64,000 nt of DNA, taken from NCBI RefSeq assembly GCF_964253915.1, contig NZ_CAXUSG020000001.1, positions 186,001-250,000 of the forward strand, in the 5' to 3' direction. Every line of letters starts with the position of its first letter. Within the stretch, counting starts at the first letter, position 1. Origin of the DNA: Metarhizobium sp964253915. GTDB lineage: Bacteria; Pseudomonadota; Alphaproteobacteria; Rhizobiales; Rhizobiaceae. Made by a program: the position numbers and the translations under genes. Positions 53,035 to 61,190 of the stretch are shown piece by piece. Below the pieces are notes generated by a model. That model ran no database searches, was not told the origin of the DNA, and saw nothing but the letters and a program-made list of their open reading frames with translations.

Positions 53035-54255
53035 ATGACTTCGACCACCATGACCGCCCAGCGTCCCAAGGCATTTCTCGGCGTCCTTTTCATCCTGGGT
53101 TTGGCACATCTCCTCAATGACATGATGCAGTCCCTGATCGCGGCGATCTATCCGGTCATCAAGGAGGCGCATGGTTTCGATTTCGTGCAGATCGGCATCA
53201 TCACGCTGACATTCCAGACGGCTGGCTCGCTGCTGCAGCCGGTCGTCGGCCTGTACACCGACAAGCATCCGATGCCCTACTCGACGGCGGTCGCGATGGT
53301 CTTCACCTTTGCCGGTGTCCTCGGGCTTGCCTATTCGTCGAGTTACGCCCTCATCCTGGTTTCTGCGGCCTGTATCGGCATCGGTTCCTCGATTTTCCAT
53401 CCGGAGGCGACACGCATGGCTCGCTATGCGTCCGGCGGCCGTCAGGGCCTGGCGCAGGGCATCTTCCAGGTCGGCGGCCAGTTCGGCGGCGCGCTCGGAC
53501 CGCTGCTCGCTGCCCTGTTCATCGTGCCGCACGGGCAGTCGAGCCTGGCCTGGTTTGCGCTGGCGGCACTTGTCGCGATGGCGCTGATGATCTGGACTGC
53601 CGGACAACACGCGCTGATCCGGCAACTGGCCCAGAGCAAGGCGAATGCGGCAGGCTCGGTGGAAAAGCTGCATCGCCATGCGCCGGCAACCGTGGCAGTC
53701 GGTCTTGTCGTCCTCACGCTCCTGATGTTTTCGAAAAACGCCTACATGGAGAGTTTCCGGTCGTTTTATACATTCTACCTGATCGATCGCTTCGGGACGT
53801 CGGTGCAGATGTCGCAGATCATGCTGTTCGTCTTCCTGCTCGCATCGGCGGCGGGCGCACTGATCGGCGGCATCGTCGGCGATCGGATCGGTCGTTACCG
53901 GATCATTTGGATTTCCGTGCTCGGCCCCCTGCCGCTGACATTGCTGCTCCCCTATGCGGATCTTTACTGGACGGTGGTCTTGTCGATCCTGATCAACCTG
54001 ATCATGGCGAGCGCCTTCGCCTCGATCCTGATCTACGCGATGGAACTGATGCCCAACCGCATCGGCCTAATCGGCGGCCTGTTCTACGGGCTGAACTTCG
54101 GGCTCGCCGGCATCGCCGCCGCCATCCTGGGCGGTCTGGCGGACAGCATCGGCATTGAAGCGGTCTACTGGCTTTGCTCGTTCCTGCCGCTTGCCGGCCT
54201 TTTGACGTGGTTCCTCCCGAGGATCGAGGACACGCCGCGTTCGAAGGCAAAATGA
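53035..54255 (+). CDS. fsr: MFS transporter, fosmidomycin-resistance type
   Basis: 406 residues with twelve predicted membrane helices. The start AHLLNDMMQSLIAAIYPVIK and GLYTDKHPMPYS, GSSIFHPEATRMARYASGG and ELMPNRIGLIGGLFYGLNFG are typical of the Fsr subgroup of the major facilitator superfamily. It likely exports a small compound by proton antiport. As the last gene of the possible mocR-linked operon it may share a substrate with the LysE exporter. Resistance function not proven. Confidence 0.87.
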   Translation: MTSTTMTAQRPKAFLGVLFILGLAHLLNDMMQSLIAAIYPVIKEAHGFDFVQIGIITLTFQTAGSLLQPVVGLYTDKHPMPYSTAVAMVFTFAGVLGLAYSSSYALILVSAACIGIGSSIFHPEATRMARYASGGRQGLAQGIFQVGGQFGGALGPLLAALFIVPHGQSSLAWFALAALVAMALMIWTAGQHALIRQLAQSKANAAGSVEKLHRHAPATVAVGLVVLTLLMFSKNAYMESFRSFYTFYLIDRFGTSVQMSQIMLFVFLLASAAGALIGGIVGDRIGRYRIIWISVLGPLPLTLLLPYADLYWTVVLSILINLIMASAFASILIYAMELMPNRIGLIGGLFYGLNFGLAGIAAAILGGLADSIGIEAVYWLCSFLPLAGLLTWFLPRIEDTPRSKAK

Positions 54256-54279
54256 CCGGCAAAGCGGGTGTTACATCGA

Positions 54280-54303
54280 CAGGCATCGCTCGCTTGATGC
54301 CTG
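54280..54303 (+). other. Hairpin after the MFS gene
   Basis: Perfect 8-bp stem CAGGCATC / GATGCCTG with an 8-base loop, 24 bases after the MFS stop. It has no T run, so a terminator role is uncertain. Confidence 0.4.
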
Positions 54304-54418
54304 GCTGCCCGGCATTGCAAAACAATTTTCGGTCTGATGTCGGATTGCCGTAAACTCGGGCGTCTTCAAGGTATCGGTCGTCCACGGCGACCTGCAACCA
54401 GGATGAAAGGGTACTGCA

Positions 54419-54892
54419 ATGGCCAAGAATTCAATCTGCCTGTGGTTCGAAAAGGACGCCGAGGAGGCTGCCCGTTTCTACGCCGAAACCTTCCCGGATA
54501 GCGCCGTCGGCGCTGTCATACGCGCTCCCGGCGATTTTCCGGATGGCAAGCAGGGCGATGTGCTTGTCGTCGAATTCACGGTTGCCGGGGTCGCCTGCAT
54601 TGGTTTGAACGGCGGCCCGGCCTTCAAGCACAGCGAGGCCTTTTCTTTCCAGATCTCGACGGAAAACCAGGAAGAAACCGATCACTACTGGAATGCCATC
54701 GTCGGCAATGGCGGCCAGGAAAGCGAGTGCGGCTGGTGCAAGGATAAGTGGGGGATTTCCTGGCAGATCACGCCCCGTGTTCTCATGGAGGCCATGAGGG
54801 CCGGTGGCGCCGAGGCGAAACGCGCCTTCGACGCGATGATGACGATGAAGAAGATCGACGTTGCAGCTATCGAGGCAGCCCGGCGCGGCTGA
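54419..54892 (+). CDS. VOC-family protein (PhnB-like)
   Basis: 157 residues of the PhnB-like group ('3-demethylubiquinone-9 3-methyltransferase' domain) of the glyoxalase/VOC fold: ICLWFEKDAEEAARFYAETFP, FSFQISTENQEETDHYWNAI, and CGWCKDKWGISWQITPRVL. These are metal-binding beta-alpha-beta-beta-beta proteins of unproven function. The gene stands alone between fsr and the convergent MOSC gene. Confidence 0.88.
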   Translation: MAKNSICLWFEKDAEEAARFYAETFPDSAVGAVIRAPGDFPDGKQGDVLVVEFTVAGVACIGLNGGPAFKHSEAFSFQISTENQEETDHYWNAIVGNGGQESECGWCKDKWGISWQITPRVLMEAMRAGGAEAKRAFDAMMTMKKIDVAAIEAARRG

Positions 54893-54919
54893 TTTTTCCG
54901 CGCCGGCGGAGACATTCTC

Positions 54920-55609
54920 TTAGCCCATGCCGGTGAGGCGCTTGTTCCAGTCCTCGACACTGTTGGTTTCCAGCCGGCGGCTGGCATGGGTGCGCCAACC
55001 GTTGGCAAGGCGTTCTAGCGCGGCAATGCCGGAAAGCTCGGCGCGGTTGAGCGGGTCGATGTAGAAGGCGCGCCAGATCCGGGCAACGGTCCATTCCGGC
55101 GACCGCCGCTCCACGAGTGTCAGCCGGTCTTCGGGTGTGACGATGCCGGGCTGCAGCACCCTGTAGTACCAGCCCGTCCGCCCCGTGGACTGGACCGCCC
55201 GCGCCATTGCCGCCGTGCCAAAGCGTTCGTTGAGCTTCCAGCAAGGCTGCCTGCCCTGGCTAACCTCGACGATCGCCGTGCCAAGTTCAAAGACGTCGCC
55301 TATCGCTACGGCATTTTCCTTCAATCCGGTGGTCGAAAGATTTTCCCCGAAGGCGCCCGGACGGCTGAGCAGAGGATGCGGGCCGAGTCCCTCCGTCCAG
55401 TCCGGATAATGGTCGAACGGATAGTGATGCACGGCCTTCTCCGGCCCGCCGTGCCGGATGGGATCGCCCTGCACATCGCCATCGAAGCCGGTTTCCGACA
55501 GCGTGAGGCTGTCCGCAACCGGCACCTTGGCGATGCCGCTCAAGGCGCCGCGCGGTCCGAGGGGCGCGGCTTTGCCCACCAGCAGTCCGAGGAGCGGAAA
55601 TTTCGTCAT
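54920..55609 (-). CDS. MOSC-domain protein
   Basis: 229 residues, YiiM-like. TGFDGDVQGDPIRHGGPEKAVHHY and FGENLSTTGL are characteristic, and the conserved Cys of the molybdenum-cofactor-sulfurase C-terminal domain is in SQGRQPCWKLNERFG. MOSC proteins carry sulfur to, or reduce N-hydroxylated compounds with, the molybdenum cofactor. It lies 101 bases downstream of the TlpA-like gene on the same strand and may belong to the MarR-linked locus. Confidence 0.9.
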   Translation of the reverse strand: MTKFPLLGLLVGKAAPLGPRGALSGIAKVPVADSLTLSETGFDGDVQGDPIRHGGPEKAVHHYPFDHYPDWTEGLGPHPLLSRPGAFGENLSTTGLKENAVAIGDVFELGTAIVEVSQGRQPCWKLNERFGTAAMARAVQSTGRTGWYYRVLQPGIVTPEDRLTLVERRSPEWTVARIWRAFYIDPLNRAELSGIAALERLANGWRTHASRRLETNSVEDWNKRLTGMG

Positions 55610-55710
55610 GATTTCTCCTTCAGGATCCGCAGCATCGAGGCGGCCGGCCGGCCATGGAGGCCGTGACGACGACTGGCTGGCCGGCCGCGATCTGCTTTAT
55701 GATTGCCACT

Positions 55711-56280
55711 TCAGGCAGCATCCTGCGTGGAGGGCGAAACCACGCATGTGCCGTCGGCGCAGCCATCCTCCTGGCCGGATGCCGGGGCCGGTTTGATTTC
55801 CGGGATGCGTGCTGACAGCGCCATGGCGATCCTTGCGCCGACGACGATGTCGTCCTCGACGCCGAACGCCTGGTGGATGATGGCGCCGTCACGGCCGATC
55901 AGCACCGACGAGGGCGTGCCGCGCAGCCCGAACCGCCGCATGGTCACCGGAATGTCCGATCCGTCTTCCGCAAGATCGACGGCGACGGGTGATTTCAGCC
56001 GGTATTCGTGCAGGAAGGCCCGGAGCGTCACCGGCGTCATTGCCGCGTGATGCTCGAAGACGGTGTGAAGGCCGATGACCTGCAGGTCGGTATGGGCAAA
56101 GACGCGTTCGATGCGCTGGACCTGCGGGATGGCTTCCGCCACGCAGCCGGGGCAGAGAAGCTGGAAGCTGTGAAGGAAGACCGGCCGGCCGCGGAGCGCC
56201 TGCAGCGAAAGCGGGGCCGGGGTGTTGAACCATTCGCTGGCGGCGATTTCAGGCGCGAGCGGGGCATGAAGACTGGTCAT
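55711..56280 (-). CDS. TlpA/redoxin-family thiol protein
   Basis: 189 residues with a thioredoxin fold. The redox motif is LLCPGCVAEAIP (Cys43, Cys46) and the cis-Pro loop is FGLRGTPSSVLIG. No signal peptide, so it acts in the cytoplasm. The C-terminal tail DGCADGTCVVS holds two further Cys, unusual for the family. It follows the AhpD-like gene after 63 bases, suggesting a joint redox function. Confidence 0.87.
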   Translation of the reverse strand: MTSLHAPLAPEIAASEWFNTPAPLSLQALRGRPVFLHSFQLLCPGCVAEAIPQVQRIERVFAHTDLQVIGLHTVFEHHAAMTPVTLRAFLHEYRLKSPVAVDLAEDGSDIPVTMRRFGLRGTPSSVLIGRDGAIIHQAFGVEDDIVVGARIAMALSARIPEIKPAPASGQEDGCADGTCVVSPSTQDAA

Positions 56281-56343
56281 GATGTCAAATCCTTTCGGTG
56301 TGGGCGGACCGGAGGGGACGATCCGCCCGTCAGGTATGGCGGC

Positions 56344-56892
56344 TCAGGCGGCGGCGCGCGTCAGCTTCACACCCGGAAAGTCGACCGGAACGTCGAGTGC
56401 GACATTGAGGTAGTTGGTGAACAGGTTGAGGGCGATATGGGCGATGATCTCGACGATCTCTTCGTCATCGAAACCGGCCGTCCGCAGCGCATCGACGTCG
56501 GAGGCCTGGATGCCGGCCCGCTTGTCGACCACGGCGATGGCGAACTGCAGGGCGGCAGCCGTGCGTGCATCCGTCGAACGGCCTGCCTGCGCCTCGGCCA
56601 TTTCCTCAACCGTGGCGCCGGCCTTGCGGCCGAGGCCGGTGTGGGCGGCAAGGCAATAGCTGCAATTGTTGCGATCGGCGATGGCAACTGCGATCTGTTC
56701 GCCGAGCTTGGCACCGAGGCGACCGCCGCCAAGGGCGCCGAACGACCCCCACATGCTGCTCAGGGCTGCCGGCGAATTCGCCGCTGCCTTGAACATATTG
56801 GGCACCAAGCCGAATGCGGACTTGATCTGCGCCAGCTGTTCACCGGTGGTTCCCGTTGCATTCGACGGGTCGATAAGAGTAATCCTTGCCAT
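56344..56892 (-). CDS. Carboxymuconolactone decarboxylase / AhpD-like protein
   Basis: 182 residues. The redox-active motif is CSYCLAAH (Cys77, Cys80, His84) as in AhpD-type alkylhydroperoxidases; the following helices match the CMD fold. AAAGGAAAG precedes the ATG at 56892. Such proteins remove peroxides or detoxify electrophiles using thiols. It is the first gene of the locus and lies 158 bases downstream of a MarR-type regulator on the same strand. Confidence 0.92.
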   Translation of the reverse strand: MARITLIDPSNATGTTGEQLAQIKSAFGLVPNMFKAAANSPAALSSMWGSFGALGGGRLGAKLGEQIAVAIADRNNCSYCLAAHTGLGRKAGATVEEMAEAQAGRSTDARTAAALQFAIAVVDKRAGIQASDVDALRTAGFDDEEIVEIIAHIALNLFTNYLNVALDVPVDFPGVKLTRAAA

Positions 56893-57050
56893 GTTCTTTC
56901 CTTTCAATAGCCTGGAGGGAAGGAGTTGTCGGTCCGGTGATGGCAGTCACCGGGCCGATGTTGCATCTGGCAGGAACAGCCCTGCCGGATCATTCGCGAG
57001 CATCGGTCCTGTCTGGTCTGTGTCACCGACGAATGCCGGCAACGCAGGGA

Positions 57051-57701
57051 TCAGGCCTGGCCGTTTTCAAACGCAGCCCAGGTGGCAGACTGGATTGCGG
57101 CATCGGCGGTCTCGTGCTCGCGGCAATCGATGCGGAGATCCCGCTGACCGAAGGCCGCGTCCACGAAGTTGCAATGATGCGGCCGGGCCGCATCGGCATG
57201 GGCAAAAGGCGCAAAATAGCGACAGCTCGTGCACATGCGCTGGATCGGTATGGCGTCGATGACCTGCAACTGCCGGATCATTTTGACCAGCATCAGCAGC
57301 AGGTCTTCCTGTTCATGCGTCGCGAGTGCCTCCGTCGCCTGCTCTGCGAGACCTTCTGTCGCCTCGCCGGCATGAAAAGCTGCAAGACCCGCATCCGTGA
57401 TCCCGACCCTGACACCGCGCCGGTCATTCTCCGTCTGCCGCTTCTCGACGTAACCCTTGCGTTCTAGGGCGCCTATCGAGTCCGTGGCCGTCGGCTGCGA
57501 CACGCCGAGATGGAAGGCGATGTCCTTGACGCCAAGCCCGTCTGCGCGTCCCTCGAGAAGTTCGAGGATCGAAAGCTGCGTCGGGTTGATGCCGGCGCGC
57601 TTTGCCCGGTTCCAGTCGTCGGCGCGCATGACCATCGCAACCCGCGACAGGCCTTCGCGAATTCGGTGCTGCATTGAGGTCGGGTTCTTCGGCGTTTCCA
57701 T
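57051..57701 (-). CDS. MarR-family regulator with C-terminal Cys/His cluster
   Basis: 216 residues. The winged helix-turn-helix spans about residues 35-110 (ILELLEGRADGLGVKDIAFHLGVSQPTATDSIGALERKGY). Beyond residue ~150 it has an extra tail with Cys157, Cys160, Cys177 and Cys193 plus His175, His176 and His196, spaced like a metal or Fe-S site. Ordinary MarR proteins are about 145 residues, so this is an addition of ~60. It precedes the AhpD-like, TlpA-like and MOSC genes, all with thiol motifs. A palindrome ATAGGA-T-TCCTAT lies just upstream and suggests autoregulation. Confidence 0.85.
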   Translation of the reverse strand: METPKNPTSMQHRIREGLSRVAMVMRADDWNRAKRAGINPTQLSILELLEGRADGLGVKDIAFHLGVSQPTATDSIGALERKGYVEKRQTENDRRGVRVGITDAGLAAFHAGEATEGLAEQATEALATHEQEDLLLMLVKMIRQLQVIDAIPIQRMCTSCRYFAPFAHADAARPHHCNFVDAAFGQRDLRIDCREHETADAAIQSATWAAFENGQA

Positions 57702-57713
57702 GGAGGGATATAT

Positions 57714-57726
57714 ATAGGATTCCTAT
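57714..57726. promoter_or_regulatory. Operator candidate upstream of the MarR gene
   Basis: Inverted repeat ATAGGA-T-TCCTAT beginning 13 bases before the start codon of the MarR-type gene, placed where an autorepressor would block transcription. Confidence 0.5.
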
Positions 57727-58199
57727 TTAATTGCAAGGGCCGCAATCGTGAAGAATCTCGGGGTATGGCGGGCGATGCGGTTGGCCGGCAGCGGCTCGAT
57801 CCTAAAAATACACGTCCTGAATTTTAGCAGAAATCCCCGCTGATAAGTGTCCCCTTGGTTTTCGGAAAATTCGGATAGGTCTAAAACTTCATGTTTATAC
57901 AAAAAATACTTTGTATTATGCAAATTTGAACAAGGCATAAAAATAGTATGTCTTTCGAATTTTTTGAAAAATTTTTATATGACAAAATAGTATTGTGAAT
58001 AATTTCGTGTTCTTATGAATATTTATATATAATTCTACCGTAGAAATTTGAAATTTAGATATGAAATTACGGAGTTGGTTTTGAAATATGACGAAAATCA
58101 CAATCTGAATAAAATTTATTATAAAAGGAATACAAATTCACATCAGTTATGCTAGGTTTCGAACATGAGCATTAATCCGCTCAATGGAGGGGTGGAAAC
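57727..58199. other. Long AT-rich intergenic region before the metalloprotease genes
   Basis: About 470 bases without a credible gene; from about 57780 to 58150 it is strikingly AT-rich, far below the GC content of the surrounding genes. It contains the CRP-like site at 58087-58102. Only short, biased open frames occur. It probably holds the metalloprotease promoter, and its composition suggests foreign origin or an H-NS-like-protein-bound region. Confidence 0.6.
58087..58102. promoter_or_regulatory. CRP-like site upstream of the first metalloprotease gene
   Basis: TATGA-CGAAAA-TCACA, one mismatch from the TGTGA-N6-TCACA consensus of CRP-type regulators, 97 bases before the start codon. A similar site lies at a similar place upstream of the second copy. 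Confidence 0.4.
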
Positions 58200-59555
58200 A
58201 TGGCGACAGTTAAAGACTATACAGCATTGCTTTCGGGATCTTACTGGTATCCGACCGTGCAGGCAAAGCCTGTGATATTGACGTATTCCTTCGTTACGAA
58301 GGAAGCGACGGGGAATTTTGAGGCGAGCAAGAATCCGTTCGTTTCGGCTCTGGATGCCAAACATCAGGATTTGGTGCGCGCGGCCCTCAATACCTGGGCA
58401 TCGGCCACTGGCGTCATTTTGATCGAGGCAAAAGGGCATGAGGGCGATCTGAATTTCGGCGTGTATTCGCTTTCTGCCGGTACGAGTGCCGCCGATGCGG
58501 GCCTGCCGACAAGCGGTGCTTTCGTGAATGGGGACGGGACCTTTTCGGTTTTCGGCGGAAAGGGTGACGATGGTGCCGGCGTCGTTCGTTTCGACAGCAA
58601 GACGCTAACCTATAGCGACAATGATTTTACACATGTCGCTCTCCACGAGATCGGTCATGCGCTCGGCCTCAAGCATCCATTCGATACGAATCCCGATGTC
58701 ATCCTCGATCCGACGATGGACAACGGTACGTTTACCGTCATGACCTACGCCGACTTCACACCGAGCCTCGGGAGCCTCGACCTCCCGGCGGTGCAGTCGC
58801 TTTACGGCAACGGCGCGGCGGATGCTTCTTATCCGTTCCCCTGGTCATGGGATGCCGCCAATGAGATCCTGCGGCAAACCGGTACCGCTGCTGGTGAATA
58901 CATCCGCGGTTCACGTGCGCGCGACATCATCGAGACCAACGGCGGCAAGGATGCGGTGGTCACCTATTCTGGCGACGACATCATCTTCGCAAAGGGGCAA
59001 GGCTTTTCGGCAAATGCCGGACCAGGTCTGGATTATGTCAACAACAATTCGCTGACCCGCGGCAGTTCGGTATTGCAATATGATGCCGCAAACCAGACTG
59101 CCACGTTGAGCTTCGGCGCCGAGGTGCAGCAACTGATCAACGTCGAACGCCTCGGCTTCGCCGATGGAACGCTGGCCCTGGATATTGCCGGCAATGCCGG
59201 TCAGGCCTACCGCATCTACAAGGCAGCCTTCAATCGCGCCCCGGATTCGGGTGGCTTGACCTTCTGGATCAAGTCGATCGATGGCGGGCAATCCCTGGTC
59301 AACGTGGCAGCAGGCTTTGTCGGCTCGCAGGAATTTGCGACTGTCTATGGCGCCAATGTCGATAATTCCAGCTTCATCTCCAAGCTTTATCAGAACGTGC
59401 TTGGCCGTGCCGGCGAAGCGGCCGGGGTCACCTATTGGGAAGGGCAGATGAACGGCGGCATGTCGAAGGCATCGGTGCTTGCAGGTTTTTCCGAAAGCCC
59501 AGAAAACATTGCCGGCGTTGCACCGGCGATCAAGGACGGCATCTGGTACGTCTAA
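58200..59555 (+). CDS. Serralysin-like metalloprotease with C-terminal DUF4214 module (copy 1)
   Basis: 451 residues. An N-terminal DYTALLSGSYWYP segment leads to the metzincin zinc site HEIGHALGLKHPF (His149, His153, His159), the Met-turn TVMTYADFTP and DLPAVQSLYGNG, all as in the M10 serralysins. A degenerate RTX-like region (GGKDAVVTYSGDDIIFAKG, GPGLDYV) follows, then two DUF4214-like repeats ending in KDGIWYV. There is no Sec signal, so type I secretion is inferred. GGAGG precedes the ATG. The second copy follows after a hairpin. Substrate unknown. Confidence 0.92.
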   Translation: MATVKDYTALLSGSYWYPTVQAKPVILTYSFVTKEATGNFEASKNPFVSALDAKHQDLVRAALNTWASATGVILIEAKGHEGDLNFGVYSLSAGTSAADAGLPTSGAFVNGDGTFSVFGGKGDDGAGVVRFDSKTLTYSDNDFTHVALHEIGHALGLKHPFDTNPDVILDPTMDNGTFTVMTYADFTPSLGSLDLPAVQSLYGNGAADASYPFPWSWDAANEILRQTGTAAGEYIRGSRARDIIETNGGKDAVVTYSGDDIIFAKGQGFSANAGPGLDYVNNNSLTRGSSVLQYDAANQTATLSFGAEVQQLINVERLGFADGTLALDIAGNAGQAYRIYKAAFNRAPDSGGLTFWIKSIDGGQSLVNVAAGFVGSQEFATVYGANVDNSSFISKLYQNVLGRAGEAAGVTYWEGQMNGGMSKASVLAGFSESPENIAGVAPAIKDGIWYV

Positions 59556-59562
59556 GCGAAAC

Positions 59563-59595
59563 AGGCACTGCGGCGATTTAGTCGCCGCAGTGCCT
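59563..59595. terminator. Hairpin after the first metalloprotease gene
   Basis: Perfect 14-bp stem (59563-59576 with 59582-59595) with a 5-base loop, starting eight bases after the stop. It has no T tract, so it may protect the mRNA end or terminate inefficiently. Confidence 0.5.
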
Positions 59596-59663
59596 GGCCA
59601 GTATCGCAGAAAGTACGACCAAAGGCCGGCATTGATGGCGCGCGCGTCCGCGCCGGGCTGGGC

Positions 59664-59679
59664 TGTGTCGCAGATCACA
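59664..59679. promoter_or_regulatory. CRP-like site upstream of the second metalloprotease gene
   Basis: TGTGT-CGCAGA-TCACA, one mismatch from the TGTGA-N6-TCACA consensus, 109 bases before the start codon. Confidence 0.45.
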
Positions 59680-59788
59680 CCAAAAATAGCCGAATCGTCC
59701 GGATTTCGTGTGTAGACATTGTCCGCGTCCGGATATCTCTTGATGGTTGCCGCGCGGATCGGGGTCCGCCGAAATTGCAGGGGAAATC

Positions 59789-61144
59789 ATGGCAACAGTT
59801 ACAGACTACACCGCACTCTTGTCCGGTTACTATTGGTATCCGACGCTTCAGGCGAAGCCGGTCATCCTGACCTATTCTTTCGTCACCTCGTCCGCTGCCG
59901 GTAATCTCGAGCCGGAGAAAAATCCGTTTGCCGGCGCCATGGATGCCGGCAAGCAGGGCCTCATTCGTGCGGCGCTCGATACCTGGGCGTCGGCCAGCGG
60001 TGTGATCCTCATTGAAACCAAAGCCCATGAAGGCGATCTCAATTTCGGTTTTTATACGCTCGAAGACAGTCAGAGTGCTGCCGATGCCGGGCTGCCGACA
60101 AGTGGGGCTTACGTCAACGCCGACGGCTCGTTCTCCGTTTACGGCGGCAAGGGCGACGACGGCGCAGGTGTTGTCCGCTTCAACACGGATACGCTCACCT
60201 ACAGCAACGATGATTTCACCCACGTCGCCTTGCATGAGATCGGTCACGCGCTGGGGCTGAAGCATCCTTTCGACACGGAACCTGACGTCATTCTCGATCC
60301 CTCGCTGGACAACGGCAACTATACGGTCATGACCTACAATGACTATACGCCGCGCCTTGGAAGCTTCGATTACCAGGCTGTCCAGGTCCTTTTCGGCAAT
60401 GCCTCGGCGGATGCGGCCTATCCCTATGCCTGGTCCTGGGATGCTGCCAGTGAAACCCTGCGGCAGACAGGTACCGCTGCCGGCGAATATATGCGTGGGA
60501 CGCGGGCGAACGACGTCATCGAAACCGGTGGCGGGCATGATGCGATCGTCACCTATGCTGGCGACGACATCATCTATGCGCATGCTCAGTCGTTTTCCGC
60601 CAATGCCGGGCCGGGGCTCGATCTGGTTCACAATTCTGTGGCCCGCTCCAGCATGACGCAGTTCCAGTATGACCGATCGGCCGAAGCGATTACCATTCGT
60701 TTCGGCGACCAGACCCAGTCGCTCTTCAGCGTTGAGCGACTGGGCTTCAGCGACGGCACCTTGGCGCTGGACATATCCGGCAATGCCGGACAGGCCTACC
60801 GGATCTACCAGGCGGCTTTCGACCGGACGCCGGATGCGGGCGGCCTCTCTTTCTGGATAAAGACGATCGATGCCGGGCGTTCGCTTCTCGATGTTGCTGC
60901 GGGTTTCATCGGCTCACAGGAGTTTGCCTCCGTCTATGGTGGTGTAACAGACAATGCCGGCTTCATTTCCAAGCTTTACGAGAACGTGCTCGGCCGTGCC
61001 GGCGAGGCCGCAGGCATCAGCTATTGGGAAGGCCAGATGAACGGCGGCGCTTCGAAGGCGTCGGTTCTGGCCGGTTTCTCCGAAAGCACTGAGAATATTG
61101 CAGGCGTTGCACCCGCAATTGCCGATGGCATCTGGTACGTCTGA
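59789..61144 (+). CDS. Serralysin-like metalloprotease with C-terminal DUF4214 module (copy 2)
   Basis: 451 residues, exactly the length of copy 1, and similar over its whole length. The zinc site is HEIGHALGLKHPF starting at His149, the Met-turn TVMTYNDYTP; a degenerate RTX-like part and two DUF4214-like repeats follow, ending in ADGIWYV. The ATG at 59789 is chosen by alignment with copy 1 and is preceded by AGGGGA. The two genes are a tandem duplication that has diverged considerably. Export would need a type I secretion system, which is not in the window. Confidence 0.92.
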   Translation: MATVTDYTALLSGYYWYPTLQAKPVILTYSFVTSSAAGNLEPEKNPFAGAMDAGKQGLIRAALDTWASASGVILIETKAHEGDLNFGFYTLEDSQSAADAGLPTSGAYVNADGSFSVYGGKGDDGAGVVRFNTDTLTYSNDDFTHVALHEIGHALGLKHPFDTEPDVILDPSLDNGNYTVMTYNDYTPRLGSFDYQAVQVLFGNASADAAYPYAWSWDAASETLRQTGTAAGEYMRGTRANDVIETGGGHDAIVTYAGDDIIYAHAQSFSANAGPGLDLVHNSVARSSMTQFQYDRSAEAITIRFGDQTQSLFSVERLGFSDGTLALDISGNAGQAYRIYQAAFDRTPDAGGLSFWIKTIDAGRSLLDVAAGFIGSQEFASVYGGVTDNAGFISKLYENVLGRAGEAAGISYWEGQMNGGASKASVLAGFSESTENIAGVAPAIADGIWYV

Positions 61145-61147
61145 CAG

Positions 61148-61169
61148 GAGCGTGGATTATTCCACGCTC
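61148..61169 (+). terminator. Hairpin after the second metalloprotease gene
   Basis: Perfect 9-bp stem GAGCGTGGA / TCCACGCTC around TTAT, starting four bases after the stop. No T tract. Confidence 0.5.
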
Positions 61170-61190
61170 ACGATCATTCTTGAATAAACG

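Noticed and set aside
57916..58101. Minus-strand open frame in the AT-rich region
   Set aside because: Its composition simply reflects AT-rich codons, with no ribosome-binding site or known domain.
58087..59679. An Fnr-type (TTGAT-N4-ATCAA) reading of the sites upstream of the proteases
   Set aside because: The half sites match TGTGA/TCACA better than TTGAT/ATCAA, so a CRP-like reading was kept.
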